From NCBI RefSeq assembly GCF_006715055.1, contig NZ_VFMN01000001.1, positions 1,240,001 through 1,304,000 on the forward strand: 64,000 nt of DNA. The letters are read 5' to 3'. The DNA comes from Lapillicoccus jejuensis. Its GTDB lineage: Bacteria > Actinomycetota > Actinomycetes > Actinomycetales > Dermatophilaceae. Made by a program: the position numbers and the translations under genes. Below the pieces are notes generated by a model. It was not told where the DNA came from, made no database searches, and saw only the letters and a program-made list of their open reading frames with translations. Shown piece after piece: positions 44,321-51,809 of the stretch (position 1 is its first letter; each line of letters begins with the position of its first letter).

Positions 44321-44352
44321 ACGGTTGTCCGGCGAAGGTCACGGTTGTCCGG
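44321..44352. repeat. Two ACGGTTGTCCGG direct repeats, 20-bp period
   Basis: ACGGTTGTCCGG occurs at 44321-44332 and 44341-44352. They lie between the operator-like palindrome and the E2 terminator. Purpose unknown; a two-turn spaced binding site is possible. Confidence 0.5.
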
Positions 44353-44359
44353 TCGACCG

Positions 44360-44404
44360 ACGCCGTACGACGCCCGACCAAGCCGGCGGGGCGTCGTACG
44401 GCGT
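44360..44404 (-). terminator. Terminator hairpin of the E1a-E1b-E2 operon
   Basis: ACGCCGTACGACGCCC (44360-44375) pairs perfectly over 16 bp with 44389-44404, 13 nt after the E2 stop codon on the minus strand. Both arms contain CGTACG. Confidence 0.75.
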
Positions 44405-44417
44405 GCTGGTGCGGAGG

Positions 44418-45971
44418 TCAGCCCCAGACGAGGCCGCGGCTCGGGTCCTCGAGCAGCGCGGACAGGTCGCGCAGGAAGAGGCTGCCGAGCTCGCCGTCGA
44501 TGAGGCGGTGGTCGAAGCTGACCGCCAGCGTCGAGACCTGCCGGATCGCGAGCGTGTCCTCGCCGTCGGGGCCGGTGACGACCCACGGCTTCTTGCGGAC
44601 CGCGCCGAAGGCGACGATCGCGCTCTCGCCGGGGTTGATGATCGGCGTGCCGGTGTCGATGCCGAAGACGCCGACGTTGGTGATCGTCACCGTCCCGCCG
44701 GACATCTCCGCCGGCTGGGTGCGGCCGGCGCGCGCGGTCTCCGTGAGCGCGCCGATGGCCTCGGCGAGCTCGTGCATCGTCATCCGGTCGGCGTCCTTGA
44801 CGTTCGGGACGACGAGCCCGCGCGGGGTCGCCGCGGCGATGCCGAGGTTGACGTAGTGCTTGGTGACGATCTCCTGGGCCGCCTCGTCCCACACGGCGTT
44901 CATGCCGGGGTGGCGCTTGAGCGCGAGGCACAGCGCCTTGGCCAGGACGAGCATCGGCGTCACCTTGACGTCGGCGAACTCGCGGTCCTGCTTGAGGCGG
45001 GCGACCAGCTGCATCGTCGCGGTGACGTCGACGTCGTTGAACATCGTCACGTGCGGCGCGGTGAACGCCGAGCCGACCATGGCCTGGGCGGTCATCTTGC
45101 GGACGCCCTTGACCGGGGTGCGGGTCTCGCGCTCACCCTGCGGTCGGACGGCCTGCGGGGCGCCGTACGACGACCCGTCGGCGGCGGACCCGTCGCCCGC
45201 GCCACCCGTCGTGCCCGAGGCGTGGGCGTGGACGTCGTCGCGCGTGACCGTGCCGTGCGGACCGGTCGCGGCGACCTGGGTGAGGTCGACGCCGAGGTCC
45301 TTCGCGAGCTTGCGGACCGGAGGCTTGGCCAAGGCCCGGACGCCCGCCGAGGCGGTCGACCCGGACGGGGCGTTGTCGTGCGCGGCCGGGTTCGGCGCGG
45401 GGGCCGGGGAGTGACCCGAATCGGATTCGGCCGGCTTGGCTCCCGTCGTGACCCGAGCCGAGTGGGTCGAATCCGATTCGGGTCGGCTCCGGGGGCGTCG
45501 TACGGCCTCGGTCTGCTTGACGCCGTAGCCGACGAGGACGGCGGTGCGACCGGTGGACGTCGTCCCGCCGATCTTGCCCTCCTCGATGGCGTCGCCGTCG
45601 GCCTGGGCCTCGAGCTTGGGCGCCGGCGAGCCGACCATGCCCGGCTCCTGGGCCCGCTGCGACGCGGGCTCGTCGGCGACCTGGGACTGCGACTGCGGCG
45701 CGGCCGGCGCCGCCGGGGCGGCACCCCCGACGCCGTCGTCGATGCTGATGATCGGCGTGCCGACCTCGACGGTCTCGCCCTCGGGGACGAGCAGCGCGGT
45801 GACCGTGCCGGCGAACGGCACCGGCAGCTCGACGAGCGACTTCGCCGTCTCGATCTCGACGACGACGTCGTTGACCTTGACGGTGTCGCCGACGGCGACG
45901 TGCCAGGTGACGACCTCGGCCTCGGTCAGACCCTCACCGGGGTCGGGCAGGCGGAACTCCTTGACAGTCAT
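44418..45971 (-). CDS. Dihydrolipoamide acyltransferase E2 of a 2-oxoacid dehydrogenase complex
   Basis: A 517-residue E2 core subunit. The N-terminal lipoyl domain (1-78) has Lys44 in EIETAKSLVEL as the lipoylated residue. A long low-complexity linker follows. The peripheral subunit-binding domain (about 211-250) reads VRALAKPPVRKLAKDLGVDLTQV, and the catalytic domain (about 285-517) ends with the active-site SFDHRLIDGELGSLFLRDL. The upstream E1 alpha and beta subunits make it the acyl-transfer core of a branched-chain or pyruvate dehydrogenase. Residues about 163-186 are encoded by a palindromic repeat element. Starts 16 nt after the E1 beta stop. Confidence 0.95.
   Translation of the reverse strand: MTVKEFRLPDPGEGLTEAEVVTWHVAVGDTVKVNDVVVEIETAKSLVELPVPFAGTVTALLVPEGETVEVGTPIISIDDGVGGAAPAAPAAPQSQSQVADEPASQRAQEPGMVGSPAPKLEAQADGDAIEEGKIGGTTSTGRTAVLVGYGVKQTEAVRRPRSRPESDSTHSARVTTGAKPAESDSGHSPAPAPNPAAHDNAPSGSTASAGVRALAKPPVRKLAKDLGVDLTQVAATGPHGTVTRDDVHAHASGTTGGAGDGSAADGSSYGAPQAVRPQGERETRTPVKGVRKMTAQAMVGSAFTAPHVTMFNDVDVTATMQLVARLKQDREFADVKVTPMLVLAKALCLALKRHPGMNAVWDEAAQEIVTKHYVNLGIAAATPRGLVVPNVKDADRMTMHELAEAIGALTETARAGRTQPAEMSGGTVTITNVGVFGIDTGTPIINPGESAIVAFGAVRKKPWVVTGPDGEDTLAIRQVSTLAVSFDHRLIDGELGSLFLRDLSALLEDPSRGLVWG
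45414..45483. repeat. Palindromic element family A, copy inside the E2 gene
   Basis: ACCCGAATCGGATTCG (45414-45429) and CGAATCCGATTCGGGT (45468-45483) are perfect 16-bp arms, each nearly palindromic in itself. The segment 45449-45483 matches the reverse complement of 52870-52904 at all but one of 35 positions. It stays in frame and encodes PESDSTHSARV...PAESDS within the disordered E2 linker. Confidence 0.9.
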
Positions 45972-45987
45972 GCGTGGACCAGCCCTC

Positions 45988-46962
45988 TCAGAACGCCATG
46001 GCGCGGTCGACGCCGTCGAGCACGCGGTCGAGGTCGGGGAGGAACTCCTCCTCCACCCGGCTCGGCGGGTAGGGCACGTCGTACCCGCCCACCCGGAGCA
46101 CGGGGGCCTCGAGCGAGTAGAAGCAGCGCTGCGTCACGGCGGCGGCGATCTCGGCCCCGAGCCCGCCGGTGACCGACGCCTCGTGGACGACGACGAGCCG
46201 GCCGGTCTTGGTCACCGACGCGCACAGGGTGTCGAGGTCGAGCGGCGCCAGCGAGCGCAGGTCGACGACCTCGAGGCTGCGGCCCTCGTCGGCGGCGGCC
46301 TGGGCGGCCTGCAGGCAGGTCTTGACCATGGGGCCGTACGCGGCGACGGTGCAGTCGGTGCCCTCGCGGGCGACGACGGCGTCGTACAGCCCGGCGGTCG
46401 GGGTGTCGAGGTCGACCTCGCCCTTGTCCCAGTAGCGGCGCTTGGGCTCGTAGAAGATCACCGGGTCGTCGGTGGCGATGGCCGCCTGGATGCCCCAGTA
46501 CGCGTCCTGCGGCGACGCGACGGAGACGACGCGCAGGCCCGCGGTGTGGGCGAAGTACGCCTCGTTGGACTCGCTGTGGTGCTCGACCGCGCCGATCCCG
46601 CCGCCGACGGGGATGCGGATGACCATCGGCAGCGAGACCTTGCCGAGCGAGCGGGCCCGCATCTTGGCGACCTGGCTGACGATGTGGTCGAAGGCCGGGT
46701 AGACGAAGCCGTCGAACTGGATCTCGACGACCGGCCGGTAGCCGCGCAGCGCCAGCCCGATCGCGGTGCCGACGATGCCGGCCTCGGCGAGCGGGGTGTC
46801 GATGACGCGGTCCTCGCCGAAGTCCTTCTGCAGGCCCTCCGTGACGCGGAAGACGCCGCCGAGCTTGCCGATGTCCTCGCCCATGAGGACGACCTTCGGG
46901 TCCTTCTCCATGGCGGCGCGCAGGCCGTTGGTGAGCGCCTTGGCGATGGTCAAGGTCGTCAT
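45988..46962 (-). CDS. 2-oxoacid dehydrogenase E1 component, beta subunit
   Basis: A 324-residue transketolase-like subunit: KVVLMGEDIGKLGGVFRVTEGL, PLAEAGIVGTAIGLALRGYRPVVEIQF and GGGIGAVEHHSESNEAYFAHTAGLRVV are E1-beta landmarks. It forms the heterotetrameric E1 with the alpha subunit and decarboxylates a 2-oxoacid with thiamine diphosphate. The ATG overlaps the alpha-subunit stop as TGATG-type coupling. The subunit pattern suits branched-chain substrates, but pyruvate cannot be excluded. Confidence 0.95.
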   Translation of the reverse strand: MTTLTIAKALTNGLRAAMEKDPKVVLMGEDIGKLGGVFRVTEGLQKDFGEDRVIDTPLAEAGIVGTAIGLALRGYRPVVEIQFDGFVYPAFDHIVSQVAKMRARSLGKVSLPMVIRIPVGGGIGAVEHHSESNEAYFAHTAGLRVVSVASPQDAYWGIQAAIATDDPVIFYEPKRRYWDKGEVDLDTPTAGLYDAVVAREGTDCTVAAYGPMVKTCLQAAQAAADEGRSLEVVDLRSLAPLDLDTLCASVTKTGRLVVVHEASVTGGLGAEIAAAVTQRCFYSLEAPVLRVGGYDVPYPPSRVEEEFLPDLDRVLDGVDRAMAF

Positions 46963-48152
46963 CAGTGCGCCCCCTCGAAGCTGGCCTGGTACCGCACGAA
47001 CTCCTCGCGCTGCGCGGCGACGTGCGGGTGCGGCTCGACGTACACGTGCTCGAACATCGACGCGCCCTCCGGGTCGGGCATGGCGAGCGTGCCCTGGCGC
47101 ACGTGTGCGGCGAGCTCGTCGCCCTCGGCCTCGACCTGGTCGAAGAACGCGGCGTCGGCCTTGCCCTCGTGGGCCAGCCAGGCCTTGAGCCGCGCGATCG
47201 GGTCGCGCAGCTTCCACACCTCGACCTCGGCCGAGACGCGGTACTTCGTCGGGTCGTCGGACGTCGTGTGCGCGCCCATCCGGTAGGTGTAGGCCTCGAC
47301 GAGGAACGGGCCCTGACCCGAGCGGGCCTCCTCGAGCGCGTGCTTGGTCACGGCGTAGACGGCGAGGACGTCGTTGCCGTCGACCCGGACGCCGGGGAAG
47401 CCGAAGCCGCGGGCGCGCTGGTAGAGCGGGATGCGGGTCTGCTTCTCGTTGGGCTCGGAGATGGCCCACTGGTTGTTCTGGCAGAAGAAGACGACCGGCG
47501 CGTTGTAGACCGCGGAGAAGCCGAAGGACTCGCTGACGTCGCCCTGGCTGCTCGCACCGTCGCCGAAGTAGGCGATGACGGCCGCGTCGCGGTCCGGGTC
47601 ACCGGTGCCGACGGCGCCGTCGCGCTGGATCCCCATGGCGTAGCCCGTCGCGTGCAGCGTCTGGGCGCCGATGATGATCGTGTAGAGGTGGAAGTTCTTC
47701 TCGTTGGGGTCCCAGCCGCCGTTGTTGACGCCGCGGAACATCCCCAGCAGGTTGAGCGGGTCGACCCCGCGGCACCAGGCGACGCCGTGCTCGCGGTAGG
47801 TCGGGAACGCGTAGTCCTGCGGCTTGAGCGCGCGGCCGGAGCCGACCTGGGCGGCCTCCTGGCCGAGCAGGCTGGCCCAGATGCCGAGCTCGCCCTGGCG
47901 TTGCAGCGCGGTCGCCTCGGCGTCGACGCGGCGGATGAGGACGAGGTCGCGGTAGAAGCCGCGCAGCTCGTCGTCGGTGAGGGCGTCGACGTACGGCGCG
48001 TACGGCGCCCCGTTCGGCGTCTCGACCCGCTCCCCCTCGGGGGTGAGCAGCTGGACCATGTCCGGCCCGCCGTCGCCCACCGCGGGCGTCGGGGCGGTGA
48101 GGTCCGCGGTCGTCGGGTCCCCGCCGGGCGGGGTCGTGGTCGGCTGTGTCAC
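46962..48152 (-). CDS. 2-oxoacid dehydrogenase E1 component, alpha subunit
   Basis: A 396-residue thiamine diphosphate-dependent subunit. The ThDP motif begins GDGASSQGDVSESFGFSAVYNAPVVFFCQNN (first residues GDG, last NN). IRRVDAEATALQRQGELGIW, TYREHGVAWCRGVDPL and RMGAHTTSDDPTKYR are further E1-alpha landmarks. The GTG at 48152 is 9 nt after AAGGAG and was preferred to an internal ATG (MVQLL). It is the first gene of the E1a-E1b-E2 operon; no E3 (dihydrolipoamide dehydrogenase) is present nearby. Confidence 0.95.
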   Translation of the reverse strand: MTQPTTTPPGGDPTTADLTAPTPAVGDGGPDMVQLLTPEGERVETPNGAPYAPYVDALTDDELRGFYRDLVLIRRVDAEATALQRQGELGIWASLLGQEAAQVGSGRALKPQDYAFPTYREHGVAWCRGVDPLNLLGMFRGVNNGGWDPNEKNFHLYTIIIGAQTLHATGYAMGIQRDGAVGTGDPDRDAAVIAYFGDGASSQGDVSESFGFSAVYNAPVVFFCQNNQWAISEPNEKQTRIPLYQRARGFGFPGVRVDGNDVLAVYAVTKHALEEARSGQGPFLVEAYTYRMGAHTTSDDPTKYRVSAEVEVWKLRDPIARLKAWLAHEGKADAAFFDQVEAEGDELAAHVRQGTLAMPDPEGASMFEHVYVEPHPHVAAQREEFVRYQASFEGAH

Positions 48153-48511
48153 TCCGGGTCGCTCCTTGCTGCCGGTCGGTCGGACCGGCCTCGTCGGGTC
48201 CGGGCGGCCGCGGGGGTGACCGGCGGTGGCCCGTGACGGCCTCCCGTGGCGCGGGCGGTGGTGACCGCGGCGCCCCGTCGTGCCGTGCGAGGCACAATCT
48301 AGCCCGGTCCGGGGGTGTCTCCGTACGCACGCACCGTGCCCGGGCCCCGTCGCGGACACCTCCGTCACCTCCAGCACACCGTGCACGGTGTCCGGGGCGT
48401 CACGACGGTGTGCGCACCGGTCGTCCACAACCCCCCGGAGCGCAGGGCGTTGTCCACAGCTCCAGCCTCGGGGCCAGGTCGGCGCTGGCGCGGGACGACA
48501 GGCTCGGTCAC
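48153..48511. other. 359-bp intergenic region
   Basis: No gene was found. On the minus strand TAGATT (48296-48301) could be the -10 element of the E1a operon, giving a leader of about 140 nt. On the right side are the first copy of palindrome family C (48374-48413), TCGTCCACA at 48421 and TTGTCCACA at 48450, the latter identical to the DnaA box consensus. The rest is GC-rich sequence without visible structure. Confidence 0.6.
48374..48413. repeat. Palindromic element family C, left copy
   Basis: A 40-nt unit with ends GCACACCGT and ACGGTGTGC and an inner perfect palindrome ACACCGTGCACGGTGT (48376-48391). It is identical at 34 of 40 positions to 49485-49524 in the same orientation. Confidence 0.8.
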
Positions 48512-49513
48512 ATGACCCCTGTCCCCCTCGTCCCGGTCGAGCTCGCGGCCATGGCCGACGCGGACGGCCTCGTCCGTGTCGCCGACCTGCGCCGGTACGG
48601 CGTCACCGCTCGGGAGATCGCCCGCTGGTCCGCCTCCGGGGTGCTCAAGCCCCTCGTGCGGGGGTGGTACTCCCTCGCGCAGGACGACGACCGGTCGGCC
48701 TGGGAGCGACGCCGACACGACCACGCCCAGCGAACCCGTGCGCTCGTCCTCCAGCTGGACGGGGCGGCGGTGGCCAGCCACCACTCGGCGCTCGTCATGC
48801 ACGGGCTGCCCACCTACGCCGCCGACCTGCGCCAGGTCCACCTGATGAGGACGCAGGACGACCACTCCCGCCGCCGACCCGGGCTGACCCTGCACCGATG
48901 CGTCGACGGAGCCGGGCACGACGCGACGTCGGTCGAGCCGGCCGTCGCCGTGGTGCAAGCGGGACTGCTCGGGAGCGCGGTGAGCTCGCTGGTGGCGGCC
49001 GACGCAGCCGTCCACCGTGGACTCGTCACGACCGACGCGTTGGACGAGGCCCTCGACCTTCTGCGCGGGCCGGGTTCCGCCGGGGTCCGGCGCATCCTGG
49101 GCCACGTGGACGGGAAGGCCGAGTCGCCGGGTGAGACCCGGACGCGGCTGGCGCTGACGCTCATGGGTCTGACGCTGGAGTCGCAGTACGCGGTCACGGA
49201 CGGGGACTTCCTCGCCGTCTCCGATCTGCGGGTCGCCGGGACCCGCCTGCTCGTCGAGTTCGACGGGTTCGTCAAGTACTCGCGGGCCGACCCCTACCGG
49301 CTCGAGCGGTGCCCCAGCGACGTCCTGGTGACGGAGAAGGTCCGCGAGGACCGACTGCGCGAGCTCGGGTGGGTCGTGCTGCGCATCATCTGGTCCGAGC
49401 TGGACGACGTCGCCGTCCTGCGGCGCCGTGTCGAGCGCGCTCTCGCGCTCGCCGACGCCACCGCGCAGACCCTCGTCACGCTCGGCACACCGTCCCCGGT
49501 GTCCGGACTGTGA
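48512..49513 (+). CDS. AbiEi-like winged-helix protein with DUF559-type nuclease fold
   Basis: A 333-residue protein. The N-terminal part (about 1-65: LVRVADLRRYGVTAREIARWSASGVLKPLVRGWYSL) matches the AbiEi-type antitoxin winged helix. The C-terminal part (LLVEFDGFVKYSRADPYR...VTEKVREDRLRELGWVVLRIIW) resembles the DUF559/Vsr-like restriction-endonuclease fold with Glu-x-Asp and Lys-x-x-Arg positions. Such genes are frequent, multicopy and poorly understood in actinobacteria. No AbiEii toxin partner is present. The last codons lie within repeat C2, and the gene is bracketed by two copies of that repeat. Confidence 0.82.
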   Translation: MTPVPLVPVELAAMADADGLVRVADLRRYGVTAREIARWSASGVLKPLVRGWYSLAQDDDRSAWERRRHDHAQRTRALVLQLDGAAVASHHSALVMHGLPTYAADLRQVHLMRTQDDHSRRRPGLTLHRCVDGAGHDATSVEPAVAVVQAGLLGSAVSSLVAADAAVHRGLVTTDALDEALDLLRGPGSAGVRRILGHVDGKAESPGETRTRLALTLMGLTLESQYAVTDGDFLAVSDLRVAGTRLLVEFDGFVKYSRADPYRLERCPSDVLVTEKVREDRLRELGWVVLRIIWSELDDVAVLRRRVERALALADATAQTLVTLGTPSPVSGL

Positions 49514-49524
49514 CGACGGTGTGC
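49485..49524. repeat. Palindromic element family C, right copy
   Basis: GCACACCGT (49485-49493) and ACGGTGTGC (49516-49524) end a 40-nt imperfect palindrome that encodes the last residues and the stop codon of the AbiEi-like gene. It is 1111 bp from the left copy and in direct orientation. Confidence 0.8.
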
Positions 49525-49533
49525 GCGATGCGG

Positions 49534-50676
49534 TCAGCGGGGGCCGAAGGAGCGGGCGACCTCGAGCAGGCGGGTGTTGGCCTCGGGCTCGGCGATCGTC
49601 ACGCGGACGCCGTCGTCGCCGTACCGCCGCACGACGAGACCCGCCGCGTCGCACGCGGCGGCGAAAGCTGCCGACTCGGCGCCGAGCGGGAACCACACGA
49701 AGTTGGCCTGCGACGCCGGCAGCCGCCAGCCCTGCTCGGCCAGGCCGGCCGACACCCGCTCACGCTCGGCGACCAGCGCCGTCACCCGCTCCCGCAGCTC
49801 GCCGTACGCGTCGAGCGAGGCGATGGCCGCCGCCTGCGCGATCGAGCTGACCCCGAACGGCGTCGCGGTCTGCCGCAGCGCCGCCGCGACCCGCGGGTGG
49901 GCGACGGCGTACCCGACGCGCAGCCCCGCGAGCCCGTAGGCCTTGGAGAAGGTGCGCAGGACCATGACGTTCGGGTGCGCGCGCCATACGGCGACCGCGT
50001 CGGGGGCGGCGTCGTCGGTGACGAACTCGAGGTAGGCCTCGTCGAGGACGACGAGCACCGTGCGCGGCACCCGCGCGAGGAACGCGTCGAGCTCGGCGGC
50101 GGTGACGCTCGGGCCGGTCGGGTTGTTCGGCGTGCAGACGATGACGACCTTGGTCCGGTCGGTCACCGCGTCGGCCATCGCGTCGAGCCGGTGGCGGCCG
50201 TCCGGCCCGAGCGGCACCTGCACCGACACCGCCCCGGCGACGGCCACGACGATCGGGTAGGCCTCGAACGAGCGCCACGCGTAGACGACCTCGTCGCCCG
50301 CGTCGCACATCGCCTGGACGACGTGGCTGAGCAGGCCCACGCTGCCGGTGCCGGTCGCGACGTTCTCCGGCGACACCCCCACGGCCTCGGCGATCCGCGC
50401 GGTGAGCGCGGTGACGGCCATGTCGGGGTACCGGTTGATGGTCGCCGCGGACTCGGCGACGACCTTCTGCACCGACTCGAGCGGCGCGTACGGGTTCTCG
50501 TTGCTCGAGACCTTGTAGGTCACCTGGCCGGGCAGAGCGGCGGCCGGCTTGCCGGGCACGTACGCCGGCAGCGCGGCCAGCGCCGCGCGCAGCCGCACCT
50601 CCTCGGTGTCGCTCAGCGGCGGCTCCTCCTGGGGCTCACTGGGCGGCGTCACGGACGGCTCGGCGACGGTGCTCAT
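49534..50676 (-). CDS. Histidinol-phosphate / aromatic aminotransferase family
   Basis: A 380-residue PLP enzyme of the HisC/Pat group. YKVSSNENPYAPLESVQ is the N-terminal marker, CTPNNPTGPSVTAAEL and DEAYLEF are central, and RTFSKAYGLAGLRVGYA contains the PLP-binding Lys. Residues 1-30 form an acidic Pro/Glu-rich leader not typical of HisC. No other his genes are near, so aromatic amino acid transamination (Pat) is as likely as histidine synthesis. TACCGT ends 6 nt before the ATG. Confidence 0.92.
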   Translation of the reverse strand: MSTVAEPSVTPPSEPQEEPPLSDTEEVRLRAALAALPAYVPGKPAAALPGQVTYKVSSNENPYAPLESVQKVVAESAATINRYPDMAVTALTARIAEAVGVSPENVATGTGSVGLLSHVVQAMCDAGDEVVYAWRSFEAYPIVVAVAGAVSVQVPLGPDGRHRLDAMADAVTDRTKVVIVCTPNNPTGPSVTAAELDAFLARVPRTVLVVLDEAYLEFVTDDAAPDAVAVWRAHPNVMVLRTFSKAYGLAGLRVGYAVAHPRVAAALRQTATPFGVSSIAQAAAIASLDAYGELRERVTALVAERERVSAGLAEQGWRLPASQANFVWFPLGAESAAFAAACDAAGLVVRRYGDDGVRVTIAEPEANTRLLEVARSFGPR

Positions 50677-50682
50677 GCCGTC

Positions 50683-50688
50683 ACGGTA
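50683..50688 (-). promoter_or_regulatory. -10-like element for the aminotransferase gene (leaderless layout)
   Basis: On the minus strand TACCGT is followed by 6 nt and then the ATG at 50676. Confidence 0.45.
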
Positions 50689-50712
50689 GCGCCGCGGCTC
50701 ACGCCGCCGTGC

Positions 50713-50718
50713 CACGAT
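50713..50718 (+). promoter_or_regulatory. -10-like element for the holin-like gene (leaderless layout)
   Basis: CACGAT, 6 nt, then the ATG at 50725. Divergent from the aminotransferase element 24 bp away. Confidence 0.45.
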
Positions 50719-50724
50719 GGAGCC

Positions 50725-51120
50725 ATGACCACGCTCGTGCGGATCGGCCTCAAGACCGGTGTCAACGCCGTCGCCCTGTGGGTCGCGGGCGCCCTCATCG
50801 CCGGCATCGACTTCGCCCGCGGGTCGTCGGCGACCGGCACGGTCGTCGGCGTCGTCCTCGTCGCGCTCGTCTTCGGCCTCGTCAACGCCGCGGTGAAGCC
50901 GGTCGTCAAGTTCTTCTCGCTGCCGCTGATCTGGCTCTCGCTCGGGCTCTTCACCCTCGTCATCAACGCGCTCATGCTCGAGCTGACGTCGTACCTCTCG
51001 GGCCAGCTCGGTCTCGGCTTCCACGTGCAGTCGTTCTTCTGGGACGCGGTCCTCGGGGCGCTCGTCGTCAGCGTCGTCTCGATGCTGCTCAACGCCGTCC
51101 TGCCCGACGACCGGCGCTGA
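50725..51120 (+). CDS. Phage holin family 4-like small membrane protein
   Basis: A 131-residue protein with four predicted helices: VNAVALWVAGALIAGI, GTVVGVVLVALVFGLVNAAV, LPLIWLSLGLFTLVINALML and AVLGALVVSVVSMLLNAVL. The pattern NAAVKPVVKFFSLPLIWLSLGLFTLVINALML is that of chromosomal holin-superfamily IV (DUF) proteins, not a lysis holin. Its function is unknown. It is followed by the YciO-like gene after 4 nt. Confidence 0.88.
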   Translation: MTTLVRIGLKTGVNAVALWVAGALIAGIDFARGSSATGTVVGVVLVALVFGLVNAAVKPVVKFFSLPLIWLSLGLFTLVINALMLELTSYLSGQLGLGFHVQSFFWDAVLGALVVSVVSMLLNAVLPDDRR

Positions 51121-51124
51121 CCCG

Positions 51125-51742
51125 ATGGCCCGTTTCGTCGACATCCACCCCGAGGACCCGCAGGCCCGAGCGGTCGGCCAGGTCGTCGACCGGCTGCGCG
51201 ACGGCGCCCTCATCGCGTACCCGACGGACTCGGGCTACGCGCTCGGCTGCACCGTCGGCAACCACGACGGCAAGGACCGGATCGCCGCCATCCGGCACCT
51301 CGACGACAGGCACCACTACACGCTGGTGTGCCACGACTTCGCCCAGCTGGGCCAGCTCGTCCAGGTCGACAACCGCGTCTTCCGGTCGGTCAAGGCCGCG
51401 ACCCCCGGGCCGTACACGTTCATCCTGCCGGCGACGAAGGAGGTGCCGCGGCGGCTGCTCCAGCCGAAGAAGAAGACCGTCGGCGTGCGCCTGCCGGACC
51501 ACCGCGTGACCCGCGCCATCCTCGAGGCGCTCGGCGAGCCGCTGCTGTCGAGCACCCTCATCCTGCCCGGCCACGAGGACGCGATGACCGAGGGCTGGAT
51601 CGTCAAGGACGAGCTCGACCACGTCGTCGACGTCGTCGTCGACGGCGAGTGCACCGCCGTCCCGACGACGGTCGTCGACTGGTCCTCGGGCTACCCCGAG
51701 GTCACGCGCGTGGGTGCCGGGGACCCGACCCCCTTCGAGTGA
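51125..51742 (+). CDS. YciO/Sua5-like RNA-binding protein
   Basis: A 205-residue YrdC-domain protein: DGALIAYPTDSGYALGCTVGN, KAATPGPYTFILPATKEVPRR and KTVGVRLPDHRVTRAIL follow the Sua5/YciO/YrdC fold. The threonylcarbamoyl-AMP synthase (TsaC) makes the precursor for t6A in tRNA; YciO members are related proteins with less defined activity. The ending IVKDELDHVVDVVVDGECTAVPTTVVDW matches the YciO subgroup. Start ATG 51125 is 4 nt after the holin-like gene, so the two are likely cotranscribed. Confidence 0.88.
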   Translation: MARFVDIHPEDPQARAVGQVVDRLRDGALIAYPTDSGYALGCTVGNHDGKDRIAAIRHLDDRHHYTLVCHDFAQLGQLVQVDNRVFRSVKAATPGPYTFILPATKEVPRRLLQPKKKTVGVRLPDHRVTRAILEALGEPLLSSTLILPGHEDAMTEGWIVKDELDHVVDVVVDGECTAVPTTVVDWSSGYPEVTRVGAGDPTPFE

Positions 51743-51744
51743 GT

Positions 51745-51779
51745 CGCCGTACGGCGCCCCGGCGAGACGTCGTACGGCG
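51745..51779 (+). terminator. CGTACG-containing hairpin after the YciO-like gene
   Basis: CGCCGTACG (51745-51753) pairs with CGTACGGCG (51771-51779). It follows the stop codon by 2 nt. Confidence 0.5.
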
Positions 51780-51809
51780 TCCTCGCCCGGGTCTGGGAGG
51801 ATGCCGGGC

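Noticed and set aside
48421-48458. Replication origin suggested by DnaA-box-like sequences
   Set aside because: Only two boxes, no dnaA/dnaN/gyrB or AT-rich unwinding region, and metabolic genes on both sides.
48512-49513. Complete AbiE abortive-infection system
   Set aside because: Only an AbiEi-like domain fused to a DUF559-like part is present. No nucleotidyltransferase toxin (AbiEii) is adjacent.
50725-51120. Prophage remnant suggested by the holin-like protein
   Set aside because: No integrase, capsid, lysin or other phage genes are near. This holin superfamily is widespread as single chromosomal genes in actinobacteria.
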